DNA from: Prevotella sp.
GTDB taxonomy: Bacteria; Bacteroidota; Bacteroidia; Bacteroidales; Bacteroidaceae
DNA length: 22,321 nt
Assembly (NCBI GenBank): GCA_020026195.1
Contig: JAHHQW010000041.1
Location: forward strand, 1-22,321
Reading direction: 5' to 3'
Shown: piece by piece, positions 15,888 through 22,321 of the stretch
How positions within the stretch are numbered: position 1 is the first letter of the stretch
How the letters are laid out: every line of letters starts with the position of its first letter
Position numbers and translations under genes: made by a program
Notes under the pieces: model-generated
Told to the model about the DNA's origin: nothing
Databases searched by the model: none
The model's input: only the letters and a program-made list of their open reading frames with translations

Positions 15888-16352
15888 ATGACATTGAGAA
15901 AGAAACCGAAATATACAGAAGAACCTCTGAGTCTGTTTCCCGAAGAAGAATTGCCAGAAACGAATCCAGATGAAACAGTATACGATCATACTGCACTTTT
16001 CGAACGTCTTTCAAAATCAGATTTCAGAAGTAAATTCCATCTGAAACCAAAAGATATAGAATATATCAGCCAGAAGACACTGCCGGTTATACGCAGACAC
16101 GCTGCCGACTTTGTAACATCGCGTCTTGCTCCGGCATATATTCCCAATGATGGTAAGCAGACACCTATGCGCGGTCATCCTGTATTCATTGCGCAACATG
16201 CCACCGGCTGCTGTTGTCGTTTCTGTTTTGAAAAATGGCATCATATACCGAGAGGACGCCAGCTTACCGACAAGGAGATTAATTATGCAGTAAGCGTGTT
16301 GATGACATGGATAACGAACGAATACGAAACTGATAAACGAAATAATATATAA
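15888..16352 (+). CDS. DUF4186 family protein with C-C-C-x-x-C and histidine cluster
   Basis: A 154-aa protein of unknown function. Residues 1-32 are acidic and probably disordered. The conserved domain runs from about 36 to 145 and contains LFERLSKSDFRSKFHLKPKD, IRRHAADFVTSRLAPA, NDGKQTPMRGHPVFIAQHA and GCCCRFCFEKWHHIPRGR. Cysteines 108-110 and 113 with His104, His118 and His119 look like a compact metal-binding site. It is the last gene of the ung cluster, 12 nt after the DUF3109 gene, and is closed by a bidirectional terminator. Neither enzyme activity nor partner is known. Family recognition comes from the conserved block, which I remember as DUF4186. Confidence 0.82.
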   Translation: MTLRKKPKYTEEPLSLFPEEELPETNPDETVYDHTALFERLSKSDFRSKFHLKPKDIEYISQKTLPVIRRHAADFVTSRLAPAYIPNDGKQTPMRGHPVFIAQHATGCCCRFCFEKWHHIPRGRQLTDKEINYAVSVLMTWITNEYETDKRNNI

Positions 16353-16355
16353 AGA

Positions 16356-16407
16356 AAAACAGACACCCCGATAAAAACATATAGTCATCGAGGTGTCTGT
16401 TTTGTTT
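16356..16407. terminator. Bidirectional terminator, ung cluster and efflux operon
   Basis: A 17-bp stem with one mismatch (16356-16372 against 16387-16403; core ACAGACACC/GGTGTCTGT) has a 14-nt loop. TTTGTTT follows on the plus strand and CTTTTT on the minus strand, so it serves both convergent units. Confidence 0.88.
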
Positions 16408-16426
16408 AATATTATAATCTGATATT

Positions 16427-17776
16427 TTACTGATAGAGTTTTCCCGCTGCCTTAAGATACTTCACATACTGCAGATACAACTGGAAATGTGCATCCACCT
16501 GCGTAGCATAAGCCTTCTGCCATAAAGACTGAGCCTCAAGATAATCAGACAGTGTTTCAAGTCCGGTTTCATATCCGTTCTTGCTTATATGTTCGTTTTC
16601 AGAAGCCTGATCTAAAAGTCTGTCAGCAAGCTCAGCCTCCAGACGAGCCTCATCAAGATTATTAGCAGACTGCTGAAGTTCAAGCTGCATCTTCTCGTTT
16701 AGATCATTCTGTTCAATACGCGCCTGTTCTAATTTAGACTTAGCCGCACGAACCTTATTGTATCTTTCACCAAAGTGAAACAGAGGTAATTTAAGATTCA
16801 GCATTACTGTAAATCCGGTTTTGTCAAAGAGTTTCTGATCATTAACCTTTATACCGTTTGTATAATCGAACGAGCCGCGCACTCCAATCTGAGGGAGCAG
16901 CTCACTTCTGTTCAGTCTCACTTCTTGCTTGGCGAGTTCCACCTTCTTGTTCAGCATTTCAAATTCCGGACGGTCTACGATGGTAAAAGTTTCCATGCCG
17001 TCAGCCTCAGGCACATGCGGATAAACAGATTCTATTGTAAGTTCAGAATCCAGAGGTTTACCTATCATATGACATAAATTCATCATTGCCAGTCTGCATG
17101 CATTCTCAGCCTTACGCACAGCCAGTTCACTTTCATGAAGTTTTACCTGCACCTTGAGTACATCATTCTTAGGTTTCAGTCCGTTTCTATGTGCACTTTC
17201 TACGACCTTCATAAGTTCTTCAAGCAACGAATGATAACTGTCGGCAACCTTCTTCATCTCCTTAGCCTTTACAAGCAGGGCGTATGCATTTTCAGTCTGC
17301 AATATAACTTCAGAAGCCGTAAGTCGTTCATTCAGCATAGAAACCTCAGTTCCGATTTTTGACATCTTATAAGCAGCAGTAATCTTACCTCCCATAAAGA
17401 TTGGCTGTTCCAGCTGTATTCCCGTCATAAAAACATTATTGACCTTCATATTAAGGTCAAGACCAGGGAAATATGCAAAACCTACAGGTATTTTCGAATT
17501 CGTACCGAGGAACACGGGGAGATTACCACCCGGAACATTAAGACTTCCATCCATTGAGGCATAGATGTCTGTTCCGTAAGCACTGATATTAGGGAAAAAG
17601 TTTCCCTTATAACTCTTCTGCATATAGCGTGCAGCCTCTGTCTGCTTTACTATTGCAGACATCTGCTTATTATTCTCAAGAGCCATGTCTCTGCATTTAT
17701 CTAATGTCAGCACTTCCTGAGCTACAGTGCCGACAGAAATGAGCGACATCAAACATAATATAAGTCCTTTCTTCAT
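16427..17776 (-). CDS. TolC-family outer-membrane efflux channel
   Basis: A 449-aa outer-membrane component of a tripartite pump. A signal peptide is visible (MKKGLILCLMSLISVGTVAQ, cleavage likely after Ala). Two outer membrane efflux protein repeats follow, each with a long helical stretch: one ends near VKVQLHESELAVRKAENACRL, the second includes VRAAKSKLEQARIEQNDLNEK and the late segment YETGLETLSDYLEAQ. Length is normal. The frame is open further to 17824, but that would put 16 odd residues before the signal peptide and overlap the permease gene. The ATG at 17774-17776 lies 4 nt after the permease stop and is clearly the better start. It is the last gene of the operon. Confidence 0.9.
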   Translation of the reverse strand: MKKGLILCLMSLISVGTVAQEVLTLDKCRDMALENNKQMSAIVKQTEAARYMQKSYKGNFFPNISAYGTDIYASMDGSLNVPGGNLPVFLGTNSKIPVGFAYFPGLDLNMKVNNVFMTGIQLEQPIFMGGKITAAYKMSKIGTEVSMLNERLTASEVILQTENAYALLVKAKEMKKVADSYHSLLEELMKVVESAHRNGLKPKNDVLKVQVKLHESELAVRKAENACRLAMMNLCHMIGKPLDSELTIESVYPHVPEADGMETFTIVDRPEFEMLNKKVELAKQEVRLNRSELLPQIGVRGSFDYTNGIKVNDQKLFDKTGFTVMLNLKLPLFHFGERYNKVRAAKSKLEQARIEQNDLNEKMQLELQQSANNLDEARLEAELADRLLDQASENEHISKNGYETGLETLSDYLEAQSLWQKAYATQVDAHFQLYLQYVKYLKAAGKLYQ

Positions 17777-17780
17777 AATT

Positions 17781-20700
17781 CTATTTCTTTTTAGGTTGTA
17801 TCTTAATATGGAAGAACATAGCATAAAGAATCGGAATAAACAGCAGCGTGATTACGGTACTGAACAGCAGTCCTCCCATTATAGATGCCGCAAGCGATCC
17901 GAACATTGCATCTGGCAGAAGCGGCAGCATACCCAGAATTGTGGTAAGCGAAGCCATCATTACAGGCCGCAGTCGACTCTGAGCACTGTCGATAAGAGCT
18001 TTGTTTGGCTCGATGCCTGACTCTATCTGTGAATTTATCTCGTCCATAAGTACAATTCCGTTCTTTATCAGCATACCTATAAGTCCGAGAGTTCCGACTA
18101 TAGCTACGAAGTTAAACACCTTTCCAGTAATAAGCATTACGATTACCACGCCGACAATTACGAAAGGCAGACAGCAGAATATAATGAGCGGTTTCTTATA
18201 ATCTCCGAAGAGCATGATAAGAATAGCAATCATCAGAATTATTCCTAACGGAATGTTTGCGAAAAGATACTTCATTGATTCCTCACTTGCACTCTTCTCA
18301 CCCTGCCAGTCAAGCGTATAACCTTCGGGAAGATGAATCTTCTCAATCTTCTTAGAAACAGCCTTGAAAGCCTCGTCGGTTTCTACTCCGTTTATAGGCG
18401 AGCACTGTACACGCTGACTGCGCTGTCCGTTATATCGTGGTATTACGGGCGGTTCCCAACTAAGTTTAATATCCTTGCTTACCTGTTGCAGAGGAGTGTT
18501 ACCAAGAACAGATTCTATAATGTCCTCTTTCTCAAGCACACCGGTCTTAAGCTTCATGATATTTTCTTTCGTAAGAACATCTCCCACAAAAGGAATCTGC
18601 GAATACACCTGAGTGTTATTAAAATTCTCAATAGGATCGCCCTTCTCGTCAAGACACTTGATGTAAATGTTGTCACGATGAATACCTTCGTAGAACGAAC
18701 CGATAGGAATACCGCTCGTTGCAGTAAGCAGTGACAGACTGACGTCATTACGGCTGAGTCCAAGTGCACGTGCGGCAGACTGGTCATATTCTACAGTAAG
18801 CAGAGGTACGTCAGGCTCCCAGTCGGTAGTTATACTTTCTACAAGCGGAGTCTGTTCCATAAGCATACGGGCACTGTCAGCAAGCTGATGCAGAACTGCT
18901 GGGTCGGGACCTATAAACTGAGCTTCGATGGGATACTTCTTATACATAAGGTTGTAACGCTTCAACTTTACGTATGCATCGGGATAACGCTTGGTAAGTT
19001 CTTTCTGAATCTCATCCATATTGTCTACAAGAGCATCAGCAGACTCAAAGTCGATTATAAGTTCGCCATACGAAAGCGACGGATTGGCAATGCTACGCAC
19101 AAGATTATAACGTCCCGGAGTTCCGCCGACCGAAGCTGTGATGTTAGTAATCTCCGGACGTGTCTTAAGATAATCCTGTATCTCGTTAAGGTCCTTAAGC
19201 ACCCTGTCCGAGTTTGTACCTTCGGGCAGTTTATATTCCATATACATCTGGTCGTACACCATATCAGGGAAGAATCCCTGCTTAAGGTATGTATATCCGA
19301 AACCAGAAAGAACCAGCAGCACTATCATTGCTATCACACTACCCCAGCGATGACGCAGACCTATACGCAGCAGCCATCTCATCGTTCCATAGATTTTACC
19401 AGGATACTTACGTTCATCGGGAGATGCAGGTTTAATCTTAAGTCGCAGGTTAGCCATCAGCGGTACAAATATAAGTGCAAGTACCCAGCTGAGCATAAGT
19501 GAAACTGCGAGTACGATGAACAAGTCGCGTACATAAACACCTGTGGTATCTGGTGACATGAAGATAGGAAGGAATGCTATTATGGCAATCAGAGTCGCTC
19601 CGAGCAGCGGCATTGCTGTTTTCTTACCAATATCTGTAAGAGCCTCCATTCGCGGTTTGCCGGCACGGAGGTCCACAAGTATTCCGTCTATAATCACGAT
19701 TGCGTTATCCACAAGCATTCCCATGGCAAGAATGAAAGCGCCAAGCGAAACTCGCTGCATTGTTCCGTCTAAGAAACTTAAGAACAGGAACGAACCAAGA
19801 ACAGTTATTACCAGACTGTATCCGATAATCATACCGCTTCTGAATCCCATGGTAAGCATCAATATTACGATTACGATAAGTACCGATTCCACAAGATTTA
19901 TGGCAAATGTTCCGAGAGAGTCTTTTACCCTCTCCGACTGATTGAACACCTTATGACATTCTACACCTGCGGGCAGACGCTTTGCCTGAAGATTTGCTAT
20001 AACCTTCTCAACCTTGGCACCTACCTTTACAATATCAGAAGAACCTGATGCCGCAATAAGCAGACCTATTGCACGGTCTTTGTTAAAGAAGAGTTCGTTA
20101 CGTGATGGTTCCTCGTATGCCTTCTCCAGACGTGCGATGTCTTTCAGTCTTAACTGATCGTCGCTGTGTCCCTGTATAAGCATATTACCGATATCTTCCA
20201 CCGTCTTGAATTTATCACTTACAGTGACACGAATACGATTGTCTCCGTTCTCAAAATATCCTGAATATGTAGTCTGGTTCTGCCCCTTAAGTGTCATTAG
20301 AACTTCAGCAGGCAGGACACCGAGATTAGCCATTCTGTCTTGCAGGAGAGATATATTTATGCATTCCGGACGTTTTCCGTAAAGTTCCACACGCTCCACA
20401 CCTTCAATGGCAATGACCTCTCGTTTTATAAGTTCTGCATAGTCAGACATTTCCCTGTCACTCAGTCCTTCACCGGTAAGAGCATAGAACATTCCGTATA
20501 CATAACCGAAATCGTCCTTTACGACAGGTTCCATTACTCCAGATGGGAAAGAAGAACGAGCCTGTGCAACGCGGCGTCGCAGAACGTCCCAGCATTGTTC
20601 TACCTCTTCATCCTTCACAGTACTCAAGAGGTCTACCTGAATTAACGAATAATCATTATACGAGTAACTCTCAATATTTCCCACACCCGCAACGGTGCGC

Positions 20701-20915
20701 ATTGTTTTCTCCAGTACATCGGTTACCTCAAGTTCCACCTGATGTGCCGAGGCACCGGGATACATCGTAACCACCATTGCCGTCTTTACCTTTATCTCAG
20801 GATCTTCGAGCTTACTCATGTCGTAAGCACCAAGAATACCTCCGAACACCAGTACGGCGACAAGGAAATATACGAGTTTGCTGTTTTTAAAAGCCCATTT
20901 TCCTATGTTTATCAT
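17781..20915 (-). CDS. RND-family efflux permease (AcrB/CzcA type)
   Basis: A 1044-aa proton-driven inner-membrane pump. It has the standard duplicated layout: TM1 at about 13-31, a large periplasmic loop, TM2-6 at about 335-490, TM7 near 525, a second periplasmic loop, and the TM8-12 cluster before the C-terminus. The TM4 proton-relay motif reads GMLVDNAIVIID, with Asp403 kept and Asn404 where AcrB has a second Asp. The TM10 lysine is present in GMLIKNGIVLMDE, and SRLRPVMMASLTTILGMLPL corresponds to the AcrB Arg971 region. The gene overlaps the MFP gene by ATGA and has a strong AGGAGG six bases before its ATG. Substrate class is not readable; a multidrug or small-molecule role is more likely than heavy metals. 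Confidence 0.93.
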   Translation of the reverse strand: MINIGKWAFKNSKLVYFLVAVLVFGGILGAYDMSKLEDPEIKVKTAMVVTMYPGASAHQVELEVTDVLEKTMRTVAGVGNIESYSYNDYSLIQVDLLSTVKDEEVEQCWDVLRRRVAQARSSFPSGVMEPVVKDDFGYVYGMFYALTGEGLSDREMSDYAELIKREVIAIEGVERVELYGKRPECINISLLQDRMANLGVLPAEVLMTLKGQNQTTYSGYFENGDNRIRVTVSDKFKTVEDIGNMLIQGHSDDQLRLKDIARLEKAYEEPSRNELFFNKDRAIGLLIAASGSSDIVKVGAKVEKVIANLQAKRLPAGVECHKVFNQSERVKDSLGTFAINLVESVLIVIVILMLTMGFRSGMIIGYSLVITVLGSFLFLSFLDGTMQRVSLGAFILAMGMLVDNAIVIIDGILVDLRAGKPRMEALTDIGKKTAMPLLGATLIAIIAFLPIFMSPDTTGVYVRDLFIVLAVSLMLSWVLALIFVPLMANLRLKIKPASPDERKYPGKIYGTMRWLLRIGLRHRWGSVIAMIVLLVLSGFGYTYLKQGFFPDMVYDQMYMEYKLPEGTNSDRVLKDLNEIQDYLKTRPEITNITASVGGTPGRYNLVRSIANPSLSYGELIIDFESADALVDNMDEIQKELTKRYPDAYVKLKRYNLMYKKYPIEAQFIGPDPAVLHQLADSARMLMEQTPLVESITTDWEPDVPLLTVEYDQSAARALGLSRNDVSLSLLTATSGIPIGSFYEGIHRDNIYIKCLDEKGDPIENFNNTQVYSQIPFVGDVLTKENIMKLKTGVLEKEDIIESVLGNTPLQQVSKDIKLSWEPPVIPRYNGQRSQRVQCSPINGVETDEAFKAVSKKIEKIHLPEGYTLDWQGEKSASEESMKYLFANIPLGIILMIAILIMLFGDYKKPLIIFCCLPFVIVGVVIVMLITGKVFNFVAIVGTLGLIGMLIKNGIVLMDEINSQIESGIEPNKALIDSAQSRLRPVMMASLTTILGMLPLLPDAMFGSLAASIMGGLLFSTVITLLFIPILYAMFFHIKIQPKKK

Positions 20916-21982
20916 AACAGTCCTCCTATATTAGTTTTAGAAACGGGCGAAAGAGGACGAACCTCGTCACCATCTTTTATGGCATGAACGCCTGCCGATA
21001 CAACAATGTCACCAGGTTTTATCTCATCCGACGTAACTATGGTCTTACCATTGCTCAATGGTTGCAGACACTTCACAATCTTCTGTTTTACAGTCTTTGA
21101 AGATGGATTATATACGAAGACACTGCTTTTACCGTTATCGCTGAGCAAAGCATTAGAAGGAACCTGCATAGAATGGTCATTTTCATCAGCAAAGAATACG
21201 CTTACCATAGTGTTCATACCAGCAGAAGGCATGGGAAGATCGCCCACTTCAATCTTCAGGCGCATGGCATAGAGCTGATTTGCATTTGCCTTATGCGTGA
21301 TACCTATAAGTTTAAGGGGATAAACCTTGCCGGGATAGATTTCGAACGTACAGTGATAACGGCTGAACTGATTACGACGTATATATTCGGCAGCGGGGAT
21401 GTTAATCTCTACTTCAGGCGTACCTTTGCTCAGTAACGATAGTACTGGCATTCCGGCAGCAACCATTTCGTGAGCTTCAAAGAAACGTTTCTGAATATAT
21501 CCGTCGAACGGAGCATAAAGCTTGGTATATGCCAGTTCGTCCTTATGATGTTTATAGAGAGCCTCAGCCTGTTTCAGTCCGTATACAGCCTTGTCATAAT
21601 CGTTTGGTGTCGATCCGCCTTCATTATAGAGCTTAATTACACGTTCGGCTTCTGCCTTAATCTGATTATACTTAGCTTCGGTTGCAGCCAGCTGCACTTC
21701 ATAATCACTCGGATCTATTGTGGCAATAAGCTGTCCGGCGCGTACCGTCTGACCATCAACAACATTTATACTCTTTATCCTGCCGCTTACTCGGAAAGAC
21801 ATGTCGATGTCCTGGGCAGCCTTAACACGTCCGGGATATTGTAAAAAACTTTTCTCTCCATTTGCAACCACCGTATCAATCTTTACTGAAGCTATACGAT
21901 TTTCGTTCTGTGTCTTGTTTCCGCAAGAAGTGGCAAAAAATAATAGACATAGAACGGGTAAGATAGAATTAAATACCTTCAT
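20912..21982 (-). CDS. Periplasmic adaptor (membrane fusion protein) lipoprotein of RND pump
   Basis: A 356-aa AcrA/HlyD-type adaptor bridging the permease and the TolC-like channel. The signal sequence ends in FFATSC, so Cys20 is the probable lipid anchor. A barrel-sandwich half-motif follows (VSGRIKSINVVDGQTVRAGQ, then TIDPSDYEVQLAATEAKYNQ). An alpha-hairpin spans roughly 90-150, the second half-motif is KLYAPFDGYIQKRFFEAHEMV, and beta-barrel and membrane-proximal domains lie after about 195. The frame is open back to 22030. The ATG at 21980-21982 starts the lipoprotein signal directly and leaves the dyad at 22014-22033 noncoding, so I prefer it. It is the first gene of the three-gene efflux operon. 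Confidence 0.92.
   Translation of the reverse strand: MKVFNSILPVLCLLFFATSCGNKTQNENRIASVKIDTVVANGEKSFLQYPGRVKAAQDIDMSFRVSGRIKSINVVDGQTVRAGQLIATIDPSDYEVQLAATEAKYNQIKAEAERVIKLYNEGGSTPNDYDKAVYGLKQAEALYKHHKDELAYTKLYAPFDGYIQKRFFEAHEMVAAGMPVLSLLSKGTPEVEINIPAAEYIRRNQFSRYHCTFEIYPGKVYPLKLIGITHKANANQLYAMRLKIEVGDLPMPSAGMNTMVSVFFADENDHSMQVPSNALLSDNGKSSVFVYNPSSKTVKQKIVKCLQPLSNGKTIVTSDEIKPGDIVVSAGVHAIKDGDEVRPLSPVSKTNIGGLL
20919..20930 (-). promoter_or_regulatory. Strong Shine-Dalgarno site for the RND permease
   Basis: On the minus strand AGGAGG is followed by six bases (ACTGTT) and then the permease ATG. It lies inside the last codons of the MFP gene, whose stop overlaps the start as ATGA. Most genes in this window have only A-rich leaders, as expected for Bacteroidetes, so this site stands out. 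Confidence 0.8.
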
Positions 21983-22013
21983 ATTATATACTCTTTTTAA
22001 TTCATTTATAAAC

Positions 22014-22033
22014 TGATTGTTCGCAAACAATCA
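22014..22033. promoter_or_regulatory. 20-bp palindrome, candidate TetR-type operator of the efflux operon
   Basis: TGATTGTT (22014-22021) and AACAATCA (22026-22033) are perfect 8-bp arms around CGCA. The site lies 32 bp before the MFP start codon and just downstream of the best -7 match. Size and position are typical for TetR/AcrR repressors of RND pumps. No regulator gene is visible inside the window, so the link is inferred. Confidence 0.5.
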
Positions 22034-22054
22034 TCAATAATTATTATTCAATTA

Positions 22055-22062
22055 CAAAATTA
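22055..22062 (-). promoter_or_regulatory. Candidate -7 element for the efflux operon
   Basis: TAATTTTG on the minus strand matches TAnnTTTG exactly. The bases 19-21 bp upstream do not form a good TTTG. The start site would fall near 22048 and place the palindrome inside the leader. Confidence 0.35.
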
Positions 22063-22321
22063 GACATTTTATTTCGTACATCATTGTTCTAAAATTCTTC
22101 ATTATTAGCAGTTTAGTAAGAATTTTGTACTTTTTAACTTAAGTGACAGGGTATTATGATGTTTTAATATGGCAAATTAGCTTTATTATGGCAATATTGT
22201 AATAGGTTTTCGCAATAAAATATATAAAGGATATTATTACGCATGATGCAGAACAATATAACAAAGATAACCCGTTGGCGGAATTAATTTGATAAATATT
22301 TATGTGTAAAAAGTTGTGCAT

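Larger units (their letters stand above)
21983..22321. other. AT-rich region upstream of the efflux operon
   Basis: No coding frame is credible. It contains the dyad at 22014-22033, a minus-strand -7 match TAATTTTG (22062 to 22055) without a clear -33, and an inverted repeat AAAATTCTT/AAGAATTTT at 22091-22099 and 22118-22126. Two direct copies of TATGGCAA lie at 22168-22175 and 22187-22194. Another minus-strand TATCTTTG lies at 22269 to 22262. The gene to the right lies outside the window. Confidence 0.6.

Noticed and set aside
17777..17824. 16-residue N-terminal extension of the TolC-like protein
   Set aside because: It overlaps the permease gene and would precede a normal signal peptide. 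The ATG at 17776 is the natural start.
18888..19502. Long (204-codon) plus-strand frame inside the RND permease gene
   Set aside because: It is antisense to a clear RND permease with intact motifs, so it is a shadow of that gene.
22168..22194. Two direct copies of TATGGCAA at 19-bp pitch
   Set aside because: Only two 8-bp copies in AT-rich DNA far from the operon start; too weak to call a regulatory array.

Overview
The window looks like ordinary chromosomal DNA from a Bacteroidales bacterium, most likely Prevotella or a close relative. Three things point there: the gene families (fused KorA with KorB, a DUF4369/TlpA-type lipoprotein, a TGS-domain nucleoside kinase, a lipoprotein MFP in an RND pump), the AT-rich intergenic DNA, and several close matches to the Bacteroidetes promoter (TTTG, 19-21 bp, TAnnTTTG). 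The species call is an inference, because no rRNA or tRNA gene is present. I saw no CRISPR array, insertion sequence, phage gene or integrase.

Layout from left to right. An AT-rich leader (1-500) with a good promoter match precedes korA-korB (+), the two-subunit 2-oxoglutarate:ferredoxin oxidoreductase, closed by a hairpin terminator. A thioredoxin-fold lipoprotein (+, 3480-4613) follows. It converges on a two-gene minus-strand operon, an XRE/cupin regulator followed by a medium-chain-type acyl-CoA synthetase, and the two units share a bidirectional terminator. Next on the minus strand are a free-standing argR, whose promoter carries three evenly spaced direct repeats, a Bax inhibitor-1 family membrane protein, a 448-bp gap with a possible small RNA, and a nucleoside kinase. 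A Na+/phosphate symporter diverges from the kinase on the plus strand.

The plus strand then carries gpmI, with a consensus promoter straddled by a perfect inverted repeat, followed by ung and two cysteine-rich proteins of unknown function (DUF3109, DUF4186) in a tight run. A second bidirectional terminator separates these from a minus-strand tripartite efflux operon: lipoprotein MFP, RND permease, TolC-like outer-membrane channel. Its upstream region carries a perfect 20-bp dyad that looks like a TetR-type operator.

The protein-coding content is mainly conserved housekeeping and transport genes. The more novel material is regulatory: the argR repeat array, the gpmI dyad with a related dyad between the kinase and symporter genes, the efflux-operon palindrome, the candidate small RNA near 8872-8960, and a strong AGGAGG site inside the efflux operon in a lineage that rarely uses such sites. 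Several start codons were moved inward from the longest reading frame: korA, korB, the symporter, the MFP and the TolC-like gene.
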